Below are positions 7,801 through 15,700 of a stretch of DNA of 19,225 nt, one piece after another. The notes under the pieces were generated by a model. It did not search any database, had not been told where the DNA came from, and saw only the letters and a program-made list of their open reading frames with translations. The DNA is from Planctomycetota bacterium (GTDB taxonomy: Bacteria > Planctomycetota > Phycisphaerae > WQYP01). Numbering within the stretch: position 1 is the stretch's first letter; every line of letters begins with the position of its first letter. Position numbers and translations under genes: made by a program. The DNA lies in NCBI GenBank assembly GCA_021852225.1, contig JAJZOA010000160.1:1-19225 (forward strand), written 5' to 3'.

Positions 7801-8320
7801 TTACGGCATGAATTTTCCGCACGGCGTCAACTATTACATCGGCAAAAGCAATCCGAAAAGCGATTGGAATTATCTTCAGCCAGCCATTGTGCAAGGGCAT
7901 AAAACGCCTACCACATGGAATATTCATTTTAATCTAGCCAATGTGCCCAGCGGGTATCCGGTGCTGACACTGGTTTGTGGTGGGCGCTATGCCCGGATGA
8001 ACATATTTGCCAATGGCCATAAGATAGGTTCCATCCATACCAATATTGGATTGCAACTTGTGCGCACCGCGCCTTACGGTGAATTGATAATCCGGAATTT
8101 CGACTTTTCGCGGAGACTTCTGCATAAGGGAAAGAATATCATTTCGCTTTCTTTTGCCTCGTCGGTGCCCGGAAATGAAATTCACGGGATCTACCGTGCG
8201 ACTCTTGCAGGCGGAAAAGTCGCACGAAAAGTGCGGCAGAACTGGACCAGCTTTATGGCCTATGATTGCATTCGCCTTTCCATTTCCAAATCGTCACCCC
8301 GCAGACATGGTGGGAAATGA
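4838..8320 (+). CDS. Secreted family-4-type rhamnogalacturonan lyase with HEAT-like repeats
   Basis: The product is 1160 residues. A signal peptide covers residues 1-25 (AGA before the cut). Residues ~26-200 resemble a carbohydrate-binding beta-sandwich ending in IYVDDLRLVP. Residues ~215-505 are helical HEAT-like repeats (VRGAARRAMDAI, DALRVLADIGPAATPALPAI). Residues ~520-835 correspond to the catalytic beta-sandwich of PL4 lyases, with EEHYVLRRGNSGFYVYF around 631. Residues ~840-945 form the fibronectin-III-like domain (YWTRSDANGHFLIKNVEPG). Residues ~955-1150 form the C-terminal carbohydrate-binding domain (VWQIGTPTRTVTQFRNGG, DWNYLQP, YDCIRLS). PL4 enzymes cleave rhamnogalacturonan by beta-elimination; the true substrate here could differ. 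The HEAT insertion before the lyase module is unusual. It sits just before the exopolysaccharide locus but has its own promoter and no sorting tail. Alternative: a catalytically altered polysaccharide-binding protein. Confidence 0.85.
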   Translation: MRMRSWAGAFTAICFVLVAAASAGAYTPRKMVAGFDTASEIASMHIFGPGVRMKLNIAPAYVHQGTGSLEIIADEAKNSRKGGVRPTLRMTFSHAIDLKKYREMTLWVYVPKSAAAHFFGRYDVRLAVNQGNPYWSMADVSSGWNHVVWNFARHPQNAIAGSGSGATRFLPKMRILQINFGPLMNGYGLSEIYVDDLRLVPMRRLVSTTPEELESVLGNDDSWSRRYQSVGRLRAIGGLGVLPAIMNATEDHVPLVRGAARRAMDAIVRSSGKTAWPDLLDALHIGTPRQRIAVVHLIARLGIAVMGKRVIPVLQGELLDNDYYTRTAARQGLVKLGVSEGQIATHLAGMLQSHDRQTVHDALRVLADIGPAATPALPAILKLLRNSAQPLVTRQWALRAAWWTNDHVLKPADWVVGLEHGAMGVYRHLPNLAMIRLEAGGMSAARVLSRQLLGAKSPVVRARAAEAFSHMRPAVIKVAASALQKALHDSAWYVAWQARQDLLRAGLPVRVSIDRPIRPVEEPVTVVRHGHRVILTNGMVRMVFDQTAIDPGPVSVQLDGGTNMVHSRWVHHILAFRHSKANNMFERQWLQKVGGSPINKHFVQTVTHRGPQEAEYVYTFPADHKSPFRWEEHYVLRRGNSGFYVYFVLRNMTGKAMPNSIYQGSAQSIGLEFNFLVAATRSLFTTKILSDNLRGPTSFGFPRQNYLQYPDIYQATWRLPNGEVDAKHEWMNYERMSHVTGLVGPKYGLWLVFPSYSFLDGTEPLLQMTAFVGPLFIIGMDNKYYVPTATYVGAHWKKIYGPMYFYLDKGPNREEMWIAAKRAALAQRHKWPLHWLKNTFYQSRGAVEGTVGVSSGTEKNAAQKGSPVKRAWVILSLPPKNVPADLYGAWLRNVGSFMYWTRSDANGHFLIKNVEPGKYDLFVWKSGILGEARRNGLVVIADKTLKESPLNIHPLEFGKTVWQIGTPTRTVTQFRNGGNFHIWENYLRYGMNFPHGVNYYIGKSNPKSDWNYLQPAIVQGHKTPTTWNIHFNLANVPSGYPVLTLVCGGRYARMNIFANGHKIGSIHTNIGLQLVRTAPYGELIIRNFDFSRRLLHKGKNIISLSFASSVPGNEIHGIYRATLAGGKVARKVRQNWTSFMAYDCIRLSISKSSPRRHGGK

Positions 8321-8646
8321 GGTGGCCACAAGCACAAGACCAGGTTAACGGGCGATTGGCGTTATTCGTATATATGGAAAACGCATTCTGCCCCGTTTGC
8401 TTATAACCGTTCAATTTTTCTGTTGCAGCGGTACGGCTTTTGGCGATAAACTGGCATCAGCGGTGTCGCAAGAATACTGCGTTTTTCAATTGCGTGCCAG
8501 CGGTCGTTTCAGGCCCAAGGCGACTATCGAACTCGTTGAATTTAAAGGCGGATTGGCGGGCGATGAAATATCTTGTTTTTCTTCTGTTGAAGACTCATAA
8601 TAACTGATGGATTGGCCGATAATGAGGGTGCGTCTATCGCGTACGC

Positions 8647-8675
8647 TTGACAGAACCGACTGGTTGATTGAATAT
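8647..8675 (+). promoter_or_regulatory. Candidate promoter of the export locus
   Basis: A perfect -35 hexamer TTGACA (8647-8652) is followed after 17 bp by GAATAT (8670-8675), only a three-of-six match to the -10 consensus; TTGAAT at 8668 is another weak option. It is the best -35 in the gap and would leave a leader of about 230 nt, enough for regulation. The weak -10 keeps confidence low. Confidence 0.3.
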
Positions 8676-8783
8676 GCGTAAGACTTGAGCCTCCCGGCCA
8701 GCAATAAATTGGATTGAAGCGGGTCGGAGTGGAACTGCGCTGTCGGCGCGAAAATCAGTCGTACCGGGCGTTTCGGACGGTTC

Positions 8784-8812
8784 CATGACGGTTACATGGC
8801 GGTTACATGGCG
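8784..8812 (+). repeat. 11-bp tandem repeat in the 5' leader of the export lipoprotein gene
   Basis: The units are CATGACGGTTA (8784-8794), CATGGCGGTTA (8795-8805) and a partial CATGGCG (8806-8812). The tandem arrangement about 100 bp before the chosen start could be a regulator binding site or simple slippage. It contains an ATG (8796) that is in frame with the gene but has no ribosome binding site. Confidence 0.5.
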
Positions 8813-8912
8813 TCGGTCATTCTGCCGGACTGGCGTATTACCAAGAGGTGTGAGGGACGGATCCGAATCGGGTGGCACACAATATTTTTCAATGTTGACG
8901 GAGTTAAATCGC

Positions 8913-10517
8913 ATGGCTTTCAAGAGAACAGAGATCAAAAACGCCGGCATCCAGCGGAAATTGACCAATTGTGGAGGGTCTTGGCCGATACCGCGACTGT
9001 GTCGGTTATGGAAGCCGCGCCTGATTGGAACGGTGTTGCTCGCAGCGGCGGCGGCGGGGCTTTCGGGCTGCAATTCAATGACCAACCCCATTGATTATTT
9101 GAATCTGCGTAATTCGTTTCTGGATCCTTCGCAGGTTGGGCGCTTTGATATGGCCAATCCCGGTGGCCGCGTGCAGCCTGTCACCTGGCCGATTCTTGAT
9201 TCTCTGGCCGTGAATGATCCACCGGCACGCCCTTGGAAAGGTTCAGTGGCGCCGACGGTGGCCGATTTAAGTGTTTCACACAAGCCATATAAACTTGGTC
9301 CCGGCGACGTGGTAACCGTATCGGTTTTTGAACTCGTGGTCCCCGGTCAGGAATCTGTCCAGACGCGGCAGGTGAACACACAGGGAGAAATTAATCTGGA
9401 TTTCGTTGGAAGTCTGAAGGTTAAGGGCTTAACCGTTCGCCAGGTTCAGAACCGAATTGTTCAGAAGCTCATTGAGTCTGGCCAGATGTCCGCACCCGGG
9501 CCGCATCAGCCCGGACCACAGGTGAACGTGGACCTGACGGAAGCTCGCGGCCGGGTATTTTCCATATTGGGGGGTACGGGCCATCCGGGCACTTACAACA
9601 TCATGTCGCCGGACTTCCATCTGTTGGATGCGCTGGCGTTGGCGGGCGATATTTCCGATCAGCCTGGCATTCGCTGGCTTTATGTGATTCGGCCGGTTTC
9701 CCGTCAAACGGAACAGAAATCCGTGGGGATCACCAGCCATACCGGGCATCCGGCGTCGCAGTCTTCGGCGGGAATGCTGCAGTCCATTGCGAATCAGGTA
9801 AGCGGAGCAACCTCCATTACCCCATCGGCTCAGGCCAAAATAAATCAGGATCAGGGTGAACTCAACAACGCGATGAATTCAAGCGATCAATCTGCGGCAC
9901 CCCATTATGTTTACTTGAACGGCCGTTGGGTTGAGCTTGCCGCCAAGTCGCATTCTCCGAGTCAGGTGCAGAGCAAAATGCCCAGGGAATTCAATTTTGC
10001 CACCGCGGTTGCCGGCATGAAACGCAATGCCCCGGCGATGCCGACCCATTCACTGATTATTCGCATTCCCATTCGCCAGCTGCGCGAGGGTAATCCGCGC
10101 GATAACATCATTATCCACGCTGGTGACGTGATTATGGTGCCACAACTTGATCCCCAATATTATTATATGATGGGCACGGTCAATCGCCCGGGTGTTTACA
10201 CGCTGACCGGGCAGAAGATCACCATTAAACAGGCTGTGGCGGCGGCGGGCAACCTTTCGTCGCTGGCGATCCCGCGCCGTTGCGAATTGATTCGCCGTAT
10301 CGGGCACAGTCAGGAAATGATTATTCAGGTGAATTTGCAGAAAATTTTTGATGGCACTGAACCGGATATTTTCCTGAAATCCAATGATGTCGTGAATTGC
10401 GGATCCGATATGTTCGCCTATCCGCTGGCAGTCGTTCGCAGCGGGTTTTCGTCCAGCTACGGCTTTGGATTTACTTATGATCGCAATTACTACATCCAGC
10501 CGACAATTATCCGATAG
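8913..10517 (+). CDS. Wza-type polysaccharide export lipoprotein (Poly_export and SLBB domains)
   Basis: The product is 534 residues from ATG 8913, which has GGAG nine bases upstream; in-frame ATGs at 8796 and 8892 lack one. After a long basic N-region comes a hydrophobic stretch and the lipobox LSGC (residues 50-53), so it is a lipoprotein, expected at the outer membrane. The Poly_export domain starts at residue ~125 (YKLGPGDVVTVSVFE) and runs to ~185. SLBB-like repeats follow at ~214-260 (ILGGTGHPGTYNI) and ~418-480 (MMGTVNRPGVYTLTGQKI). Between them is a Gln/Ser-rich insert of ~120 residues (~270-390), longer than usual for this family. Wza homologues form the exit channel for capsule or exopolysaccharide and pair with a GumC/Wzz-type inner-membrane partner, here encoded at 17581. 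Role is well supported; the polymer is unknown. Confidence 0.9.
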   Translation: MAFKRTEIKNAGIQRKLTNCGGSWPIPRLCRLWKPRLIGTVLLAAAAAGLSGCNSMTNPIDYLNLRNSFLDPSQVGRFDMANPGGRVQPVTWPILDSLAVNDPPARPWKGSVAPTVADLSVSHKPYKLGPGDVVTVSVFELVVPGQESVQTRQVNTQGEINLDFVGSLKVKGLTVRQVQNRIVQKLIESGQMSAPGPHQPGPQVNVDLTEARGRVFSILGGTGHPGTYNIMSPDFHLLDALALAGDISDQPGIRWLYVIRPVSRQTEQKSVGITSHTGHPASQSSAGMLQSIANQVSGATSITPSAQAKINQDQGELNNAMNSSDQSAAPHYVYLNGRWVELAAKSHSPSQVQSKMPREFNFATAVAGMKRNAPAMPTHSLIIRIPIRQLREGNPRDNIIIHAGDVIMVPQLDPQYYYMMGTVNRPGVYTLTGQKITIKQAVAAAGNLSSLAIPRRCELIRRIGHSQEMIIQVNLQKIFDGTEPDIFLKSNDVVNCGSDMFAYPLAVVRSGFSSSYGFGFTYDRNYYIQPTIIR

Positions 10518-10819
10518 GCTTTTTCGGAGGCGTTGGACGCCAGGCGAAATGAATCGGAATCAGCCCGCTCTGACGTAATGGCTGGTTGGCTTGGCGGTTC
10601 GGTAAACCGATTCGTCTGGAGCCGTATGGATTGCAGCCGCTCTTGGCATTATTGCCCAGGTGAAATTGGGATCTGCTGAAAAGCGTCTGGATCAGCGGCA
10701 GCCCGGAGGAATCCCACTTTTCTGGAGTTATCGGACTCCGGTCGCCTGACTTCGGAATTTGTTGCCGCTGCCAACGGTCTTAATTTAAACGTATAATAGA
10801 AGACGATATCTAATTCGTC
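10518..10819. other. Intergenic region between export lipoprotein and exosortase
   Basis: These 302 bp contain no convincing gene. There is a small palindrome TCGGT-AA-ACCGA at 10599-10610, a weak hairpin GGAGT/ACTCC near 10725-10740, and a consensus -10 box close to the exosortase start. No strong terminator was seen. Confidence 0.5.
10768..10797 (+). promoter_or_regulatory. Candidate promoter for the exosortase operon
   Basis: A perfect -10 box TATAAT (10792-10797) has CTGCCA (10768-10773, four of six) 18 bp upstream. The predicted transcript would start near 10804, only ~16 nt before ATG 10820 but ~67 nt before ATG 10871. If the promoter is real it favours the later start for the exosortase. 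Confidence 0.4.
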
Positions 10820-11881
10820 ATGACGAAGTCAGCGAGCTGGCCCGTTCAGAGAACGGGCGGATGGGTATTTATGGTTGAGACTTTAAAAGCCGATACCAAG
10901 GACACAGAACAAACGCGGAATAATTCCGCAGCCGCACCCCGCTTTGACTACACGGCCGGAACGGCGGCTCCGCGTCGCCGCGCCAGCCAGATGCACGGCT
11001 CGGTACAACTTATATTACTGGGAATCGCGGCGGCCTTTTCAGCTTTGTACTATATTAATTTCACAACGCTGGTAAAAGTCTGGTCGTCTAATCCGAATTT
11101 CAGTATGGGTTTTGCCATACCGTTTATAAGTGCGTATTTCGTGTATCTGCATTGGGAAACGCTTTCGGCGCTTAGGCCCGTGCCCTCCCCAATTGGCCTG
11201 GTCATACTTCTGCTTGGAGTTATTTCGCAGGTTATATTTCTGGTGCATGGCCAGATTCAATTTTCCCATCTTAGTATGTTTGTTGTGCTGTTCGGAGGCG
11301 TCTTATGGCTTCTGGGCTGGGAATACATGAAAATTCTCTGGTTGCCGATCTGCTATCTGATTTTCATGATTAATCCACCGCAGGCTCTTTACGTAAAGCT
11401 GACTTCGCCGCTGCAGGAAATTTCCGCATCTTTGGGGGTGCATATCCTGCCTTTTTTTGGAATTAATGCCTTCCGAACCGCAACGCAGGTACATGTACAA
11501 TCCGGAACACACTGGTATACCCTTAATGTGGTGCGAGCCTGCAGTGGCATTCGCATGTTGACCACTTTTTTTGCTTTGTGCATCGCACTGGGTTATTCGA
11601 CCACCCGTCCCACCTGGCAGAAACTGGTTCTGGCGGTCTGCGGTTTACCGATCGCGATATTGTGTAATGCGCTGCGTGTGGCGCTGTCGGGTGTCATTTA
11701 TGTCACGCTTGGCTCTGAATGGGCACGCGGCAGCACCCATGCGAGTCTGGGGCTTTTGATGCTGATTCCCGCTTTTTTAATGCTGCTTGGTATCGCGTGG
11801 TTTATTGGCCTGGTGGAACGCAATCTGTTTGTATCTGATACAACCCCATCGGAAGGTTATGCCGGGAGAACTCCGGCATGA
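10820..11881 (+). CDS. Exosortase (membrane transpeptidase-like sorting enzyme)
   Basis: The product is 353 residues. A polar N-terminal ~55 residues is followed by about eight or nine membrane helices, the usual shape of exosortases. The catalytic triad is visible: Cys241 in VVRACSGIR, Arg286 in CNALRVALSG and His307 in STHASLGLL. Exosortases process proteins carrying a C-terminal PEP-CTERM-type sorting signal, next to exopolysaccharide genes. The stop overlaps the next start (ATGA), so it is coupled to the EpsI-like gene. ATG 10871 (residue 18), with GGA nine bases upstream, is an equally good start; the first 17 codons lack a ribosome binding site. Which exosortase subtype this is cannot be settled here; a planctomycete type such as XrtU is plausible. 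No substrate with a sorting tail is encoded in the window. Confidence 0.92.
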   Translation: MTKSASWPVQRTGGWVFMVETLKADTKDTEQTRNNSAAAPRFDYTAGTAAPRRRASQMHGSVQLILLGIAAAFSALYYINFTTLVKVWSSNPNFSMGFAIPFISAYFVYLHWETLSALRPVPSPIGLVILLLGVISQVIFLVHGQIQFSHLSMFVVLFGGVLWLLGWEYMKILWLPICYLIFMINPPQALYVKLTSPLQEISASLGVHILPFFGINAFRTATQVHVQSGTHWYTLNVVRACSGIRMLTTFFALCIALGYSTTRPTWQKLVLAVCGLPIAILCNALRVALSGVIYVTLGSEWARGSTHASLGLLMLIPAFLMLLGIAWFIGLVERNLFVSDTTPSEGYAGRTPA

Positions 11882-12744
11882 ACCATAAATCTTCCCTTCA
11901 CCGTTTCGCATTACTTTCCACGCTGGTTATTCTGGCAGGGGGGGCGTTTTCCCTGGCGCTGGCCGAAAAGGCGTTTCATGTGGTTCTCGTCAAAGAACGA
12001 ACTCCGCTGCAATCGCCGCTTCGCAAAATTCCCAAGACCCTGGGCGATTTTGTGGTTCGCCATGGCTGGGTAGACCAACACTTAAGCTCAGAAACCGTCC
12101 AGGTGCTGGGAACGCGCACCTATCTGATGCGGGAATATTGGTACAAAAAGATTCCATTCGGTGAATCCGGATCAACAATCAAACTGAACATCAATTTTTA
12201 TCCCACTAATTTTGCCACGCCGCACGTGCCCAATGTCTGCTGGAACGGCGTGGGGCTTAAACGCGTCAAAGATTCCATTATTTCCGTCAAGGATGTACCT
12301 CACGCCTACGGCAAGCCTGGGCCGATTCCAATGCGATTTCTTTCCTTCTCCGGAGCGAGCACTGAAACCGGCGGGCTGCCGCTGTTGATCCAGCCTCATG
12401 ACGGTGGCCGCTATTTAAACACCGCGTATGTGTTTCAGGTGGATGGCCGCTATGTACCCAATACACAGCAGGTCAGCGCTCTTTTCTGGCGACAATCAAG
12501 CAAATTTGGGTACGATGCCAAAATTGAAGTTGATGTGGAAGGCTTGTGCACCCGAACTCGGGCGTTGCGGGTAATCACGGCTTTTATGCGAAGTGCCCTT
12601 CCGTCTATTGAACATTGCCTGCCCGATTGGAAAAAATTAAATTCGCCAGCCGCGGCTGGTCCTGACCACGGAAAAAAAGCTGGTTCGGGAAGCGCGTCGG
12701 CGACCGCTTCCAGTTCGCATGATGCACCCGGAAACGCGAACTGA
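11878..12744 (+). CDS. EpsI-like exosortase-associated protein (DUF3485)
   Basis: The product is 288 residues, starting in a 4-bp overlap with the exosortase stop. An N-terminal membrane anchor or signal lies at residues ~10-29 (LLSTLVILAGGAFSLALA). The rest should be periplasmic. The family hallmark HxPxxCxxGxG appears as HVPNVCWNGVG (His116, Cys121). The last ~35 residues are a low-complexity Ala/Ser/Gly tail, beyond the usual ~220-residue family length. In other genomes EpsI domains are either fused to the C-terminus of the exosortase or encoded right after it, and they are required for its polysaccharide or sorting function by an unclear mechanism. The coupling here fits a direct partnership. 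Confidence 0.82.
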   Translation: MNHKSSLHRFALLSTLVILAGGAFSLALAEKAFHVVLVKERTPLQSPLRKIPKTLGDFVVRHGWVDQHLSSETVQVLGTRTYLMREYWYKKIPFGESGSTIKLNINFYPTNFATPHVPNVCWNGVGLKRVKDSIISVKDVPHAYGKPGPIPMRFLSFSGASTETGGLPLLIQPHDGGRYLNTAYVFQVDGRYVPNTQQVSALFWRQSSKFGYDAKIEVDVEGLCTRTRALRVITAFMRSALPSIEHCLPDWKKLNSPAAAGPDHGKKAGSGSASATASSSHDAPGNAN

Positions 12745-12775
12745 TTCTCCAAAAGTGAATTACTAAGGAATAGAA

Positions 12776-15700
12776 ATGGCCAGACGAGTAAATACAAAAT
12801 TTCTGATTTCCCTTGTCACTCTCCTTGTTATGGCGGTGGCGCTTTCTGGCGGTGTTTACTGGTGGATGAATGTCTATCGGAATAACCCGACGCGGCTCAT
12901 CGCATCTGCCCAACGGGCGCTGAAGGCTGGTAATGTGGACGCGGCCATTAGCTATTACCAGCGAGCGGCCATCGCGGCGGAGAAGGAACATCTGCCAACG
13001 GCGGCGCAAATGTCCATGCAACTTGGCGATCTTTATTTTGCAAACACCGCTTCCAATCCGGAACGCTATGCCTATGCGATTTCAAACTGGGAAAACGCCG
13101 TGCAGATTAATCCGCGGCTGCTGCCAGCGCAATTGCGGCTGTTGAATGTAACTTGGAAACTCGCCAAGCTCGCGCGACAGCGGGCGGAATGGCAAAGCCT
13201 CCAGAAAATCGCATCGACCGTTATCGAATTGGATCCCAAAAATGCCCGCGCGTGGCGTCTGCGGGCGGCGGCGGAGCTTGGTCTGCTGTCGGGACTTTCC
13301 AGCATCAGCCATTCCAACTTCAGCCAGGCGAAGCACGACCTGGCGCAGGCCTGTAAACTGGCCCCGCAAAACTATAAGCCCTTTCAGGCGCTGGCGACTA
13401 TTTACCTGGCCCAGGCTTCGGCGGAGCTTAAACAGAACCTGATCGGCCCCAAACGTGCCGCCAAACTCGTTGATACCGGTCTGAATCTGATGCTCGGTTT
13501 TGTTCGTACCCACCCGAAAGACGCGCTGGGCTGGATCGGTCTTGCCAATGTGTACCGCTTCCAGCCTGACGGTTTGCCCAAGGCGGAACAGGCGATGGCC
13601 ACCGCAACTAAGCTCGCCCCCACGAATCGCCATGTTGTGCTGGCACGGGTCAACATGCTTCTGGCCACCAATGCCAAACCCGCGGCCGTGATTTTAAGCC
13701 TGCAACGGCTAATTGCCGTTGAGCCAAATTCAATGCAGAATTATCTGTTGCTGGGCCAATATCAAATGAGGCTTGGCCAGGCCGCAGCCGCAGTCAAAAC
13801 ACTGCTGGCGGGCATGCACCATCCTTCGGCTGGTCAGGGCCTTACGCCGCTGATTAACCGGCAACGCCGTCTGGAAATCAATCAGGAGTTGACCGATGCC
13901 TATTTACAACTGGCTGGGGCGACCGCGTCGGGTTCGGTGGAGCACAAAGCGTACGTTCTGCACGCCGCCGATTCACTGGCCTGGGTGAAGCAGCATCAAC
14001 CGGTGACTCCATGGGTCATGCTTTATACCGGCCGTTTGCGGTTTCTTCAGGGACGTCCGGATGAGGCCCTTCGCTGGCTGAAAAAGGCGGCTGGGGTATT
14101 AAGTCCGGAGAACCCCGCGGATCTGCAACTCTGGTTTCGTGACCATCAATGGCAATCGCAGGTGTACGCGAGCATGAACCAGAGCGGGGCGGCACTGGCG
14201 CAACTGGATCAGATTAACGCGGTCGTTCATGGCCAGCCTCTGGTGCTGCTGGACCGTGCCTCACTGAGTCTGGCGCAGGACCCGGCAGGCGCGCTGGCCG
14301 ATGCGCAGCGGGTGCTTAAGGCGGTACCGGGCAATCTTGCCGCGATTACCATTGAAGCGAAAGCTCTGGCGGCGCTCAATCGCGTTCCGGAATTGCGCAA
14401 GCTGCTGGCCGGCGTGGATACCAGCGGGAGTCTGGAACTGGCGCTGCTTAAATCGCGGCTGGACTGGCTGGATGGGCATTATCATCGCGTATTGACTGTC
14501 ATGGCACCATGGCGCAAAGCCGCACCAGGTGACAGCCGTATTGTGCTGACGACGTATGCCGCTTTGGCGGCGCTTCACGAACGGACAGAGGCGTCGAAAT
14601 TGTTTGATGCGGCGATCAAGGCCGAGCCAAACAATGTTCAATTCCTGGTATTATCCGACCAGTTGGCCAATCCAAAAAATGTGATGCCGAAGATTAATTT
14701 CGCCGGCATCGGTTCTGATGTGCTGGGCATTGTGATGCCCGTAAGCGAATCCAAGAATGCCCAGCTTAAGGCCATCAAACGTTTACGCGACCCATTTATC
14801 CGTGACATCACGCTGTTTAATTATTATCTGGGTGCCGGACATCGGACCAAGGCCAATGCGGCACTGACGGCCGCGGCCAAATTAAAGCCAAACGACAGCC
14901 AGGTGGTGGAGGCCCAGTTTTCGCTGGCGCTGGCCGCCAAAAATTACAAACAGGCCAAGGCGGTGGAGCGTCGTGCCGTGGATGGCAATCTGGACGGGGC
15001 GAACGGGGCAACGTACAGAGCACGGCTTGCCATCGCACAAAACGATCTCGGCGCGGCGGTAAAAGTGCTGCGCTCCGCATTGCGAGACCATCCGTACAAT
15101 ACAACGCTAAGAACATACTATGGCGACGCATTGCTGCTTTCCGGCGACATTGATGCGGGTATCCGAGCGCTCCATACCGCCTTGGCCAGCGCGCCAGACG
15201 ATATTGCCGCCATCAAGGCTCTGGTGAAATATGATCTGGCCCGTCCATCTCAGGCATCTATTGAAAATGCCGTCGGCCTGATCAATCAGGGCTTGGCCTA
15301 TCAGCCTTTGGATTCCGAATTAAATCATTGGAATAATTCTCTTGCGGACCTGTATGGACCGCCTGCGCCGGCCATCGCACGGCGGGAAAAATTGCTTAAA
15401 TCAGATCCCGGCGATATTCAAAATATTATGCGGCTGGGCCTGCTTTATTCCCGCAATAACCAGCCTGATAAGGCCATCGCCCTGCTTAAAAAGGCCTGGA
15501 AGGCGAATCCCACATCGCTGCCGCTGGCTGAAGAACTCGGTTCGCTCTATTCCAGAAATAACCATTTTTCTGCCGCGGCAAACCTTTATGGCGGTCTGGC
15601 GGAAAGCAAGAATGCGACCACCGCATTGGCGGCTCGCCTGCTGCTGGGTGACCTTTACGAAACGCAGGGAAATATTGCACAGGCCACCCAGCTTTACAAA

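Larger units (their letters stand above)
8321..8912. other. Long intergenic region before the export locus
   Basis: These 592 bp hold no convincing gene. A short frame at 8397-8600 begins with TTG, lacks a ribosome binding site and matches nothing I know. The region contains a consensus -35 hexamer (see 8647-8675) and an 11-bp tandem repeat (see 8784-8812). It probably carries the control region for the exopolysaccharide/exosortase locus. Confidence 0.5.

Noticed and set aside
8225..8320. PEP-CTERM-like tail on the lyase
   Set aside because: The C-terminus (RLSISKSSPRRHGGK) has a few basic residues but no motif plus hydrophobic helix before them, so it is not an exosortase substrate.
8397..8600. 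Small sense frame in the gap before the export locus
   Set aside because: It begins with TTG, has no ribosome binding site and no family resemblance.
8796..8912. Longer start for the export lipoprotein
   Set aside because: The ATG lies in the 11-bp tandem repeat, without a ribosome binding site, and would add 39 residues before an already long signal region.
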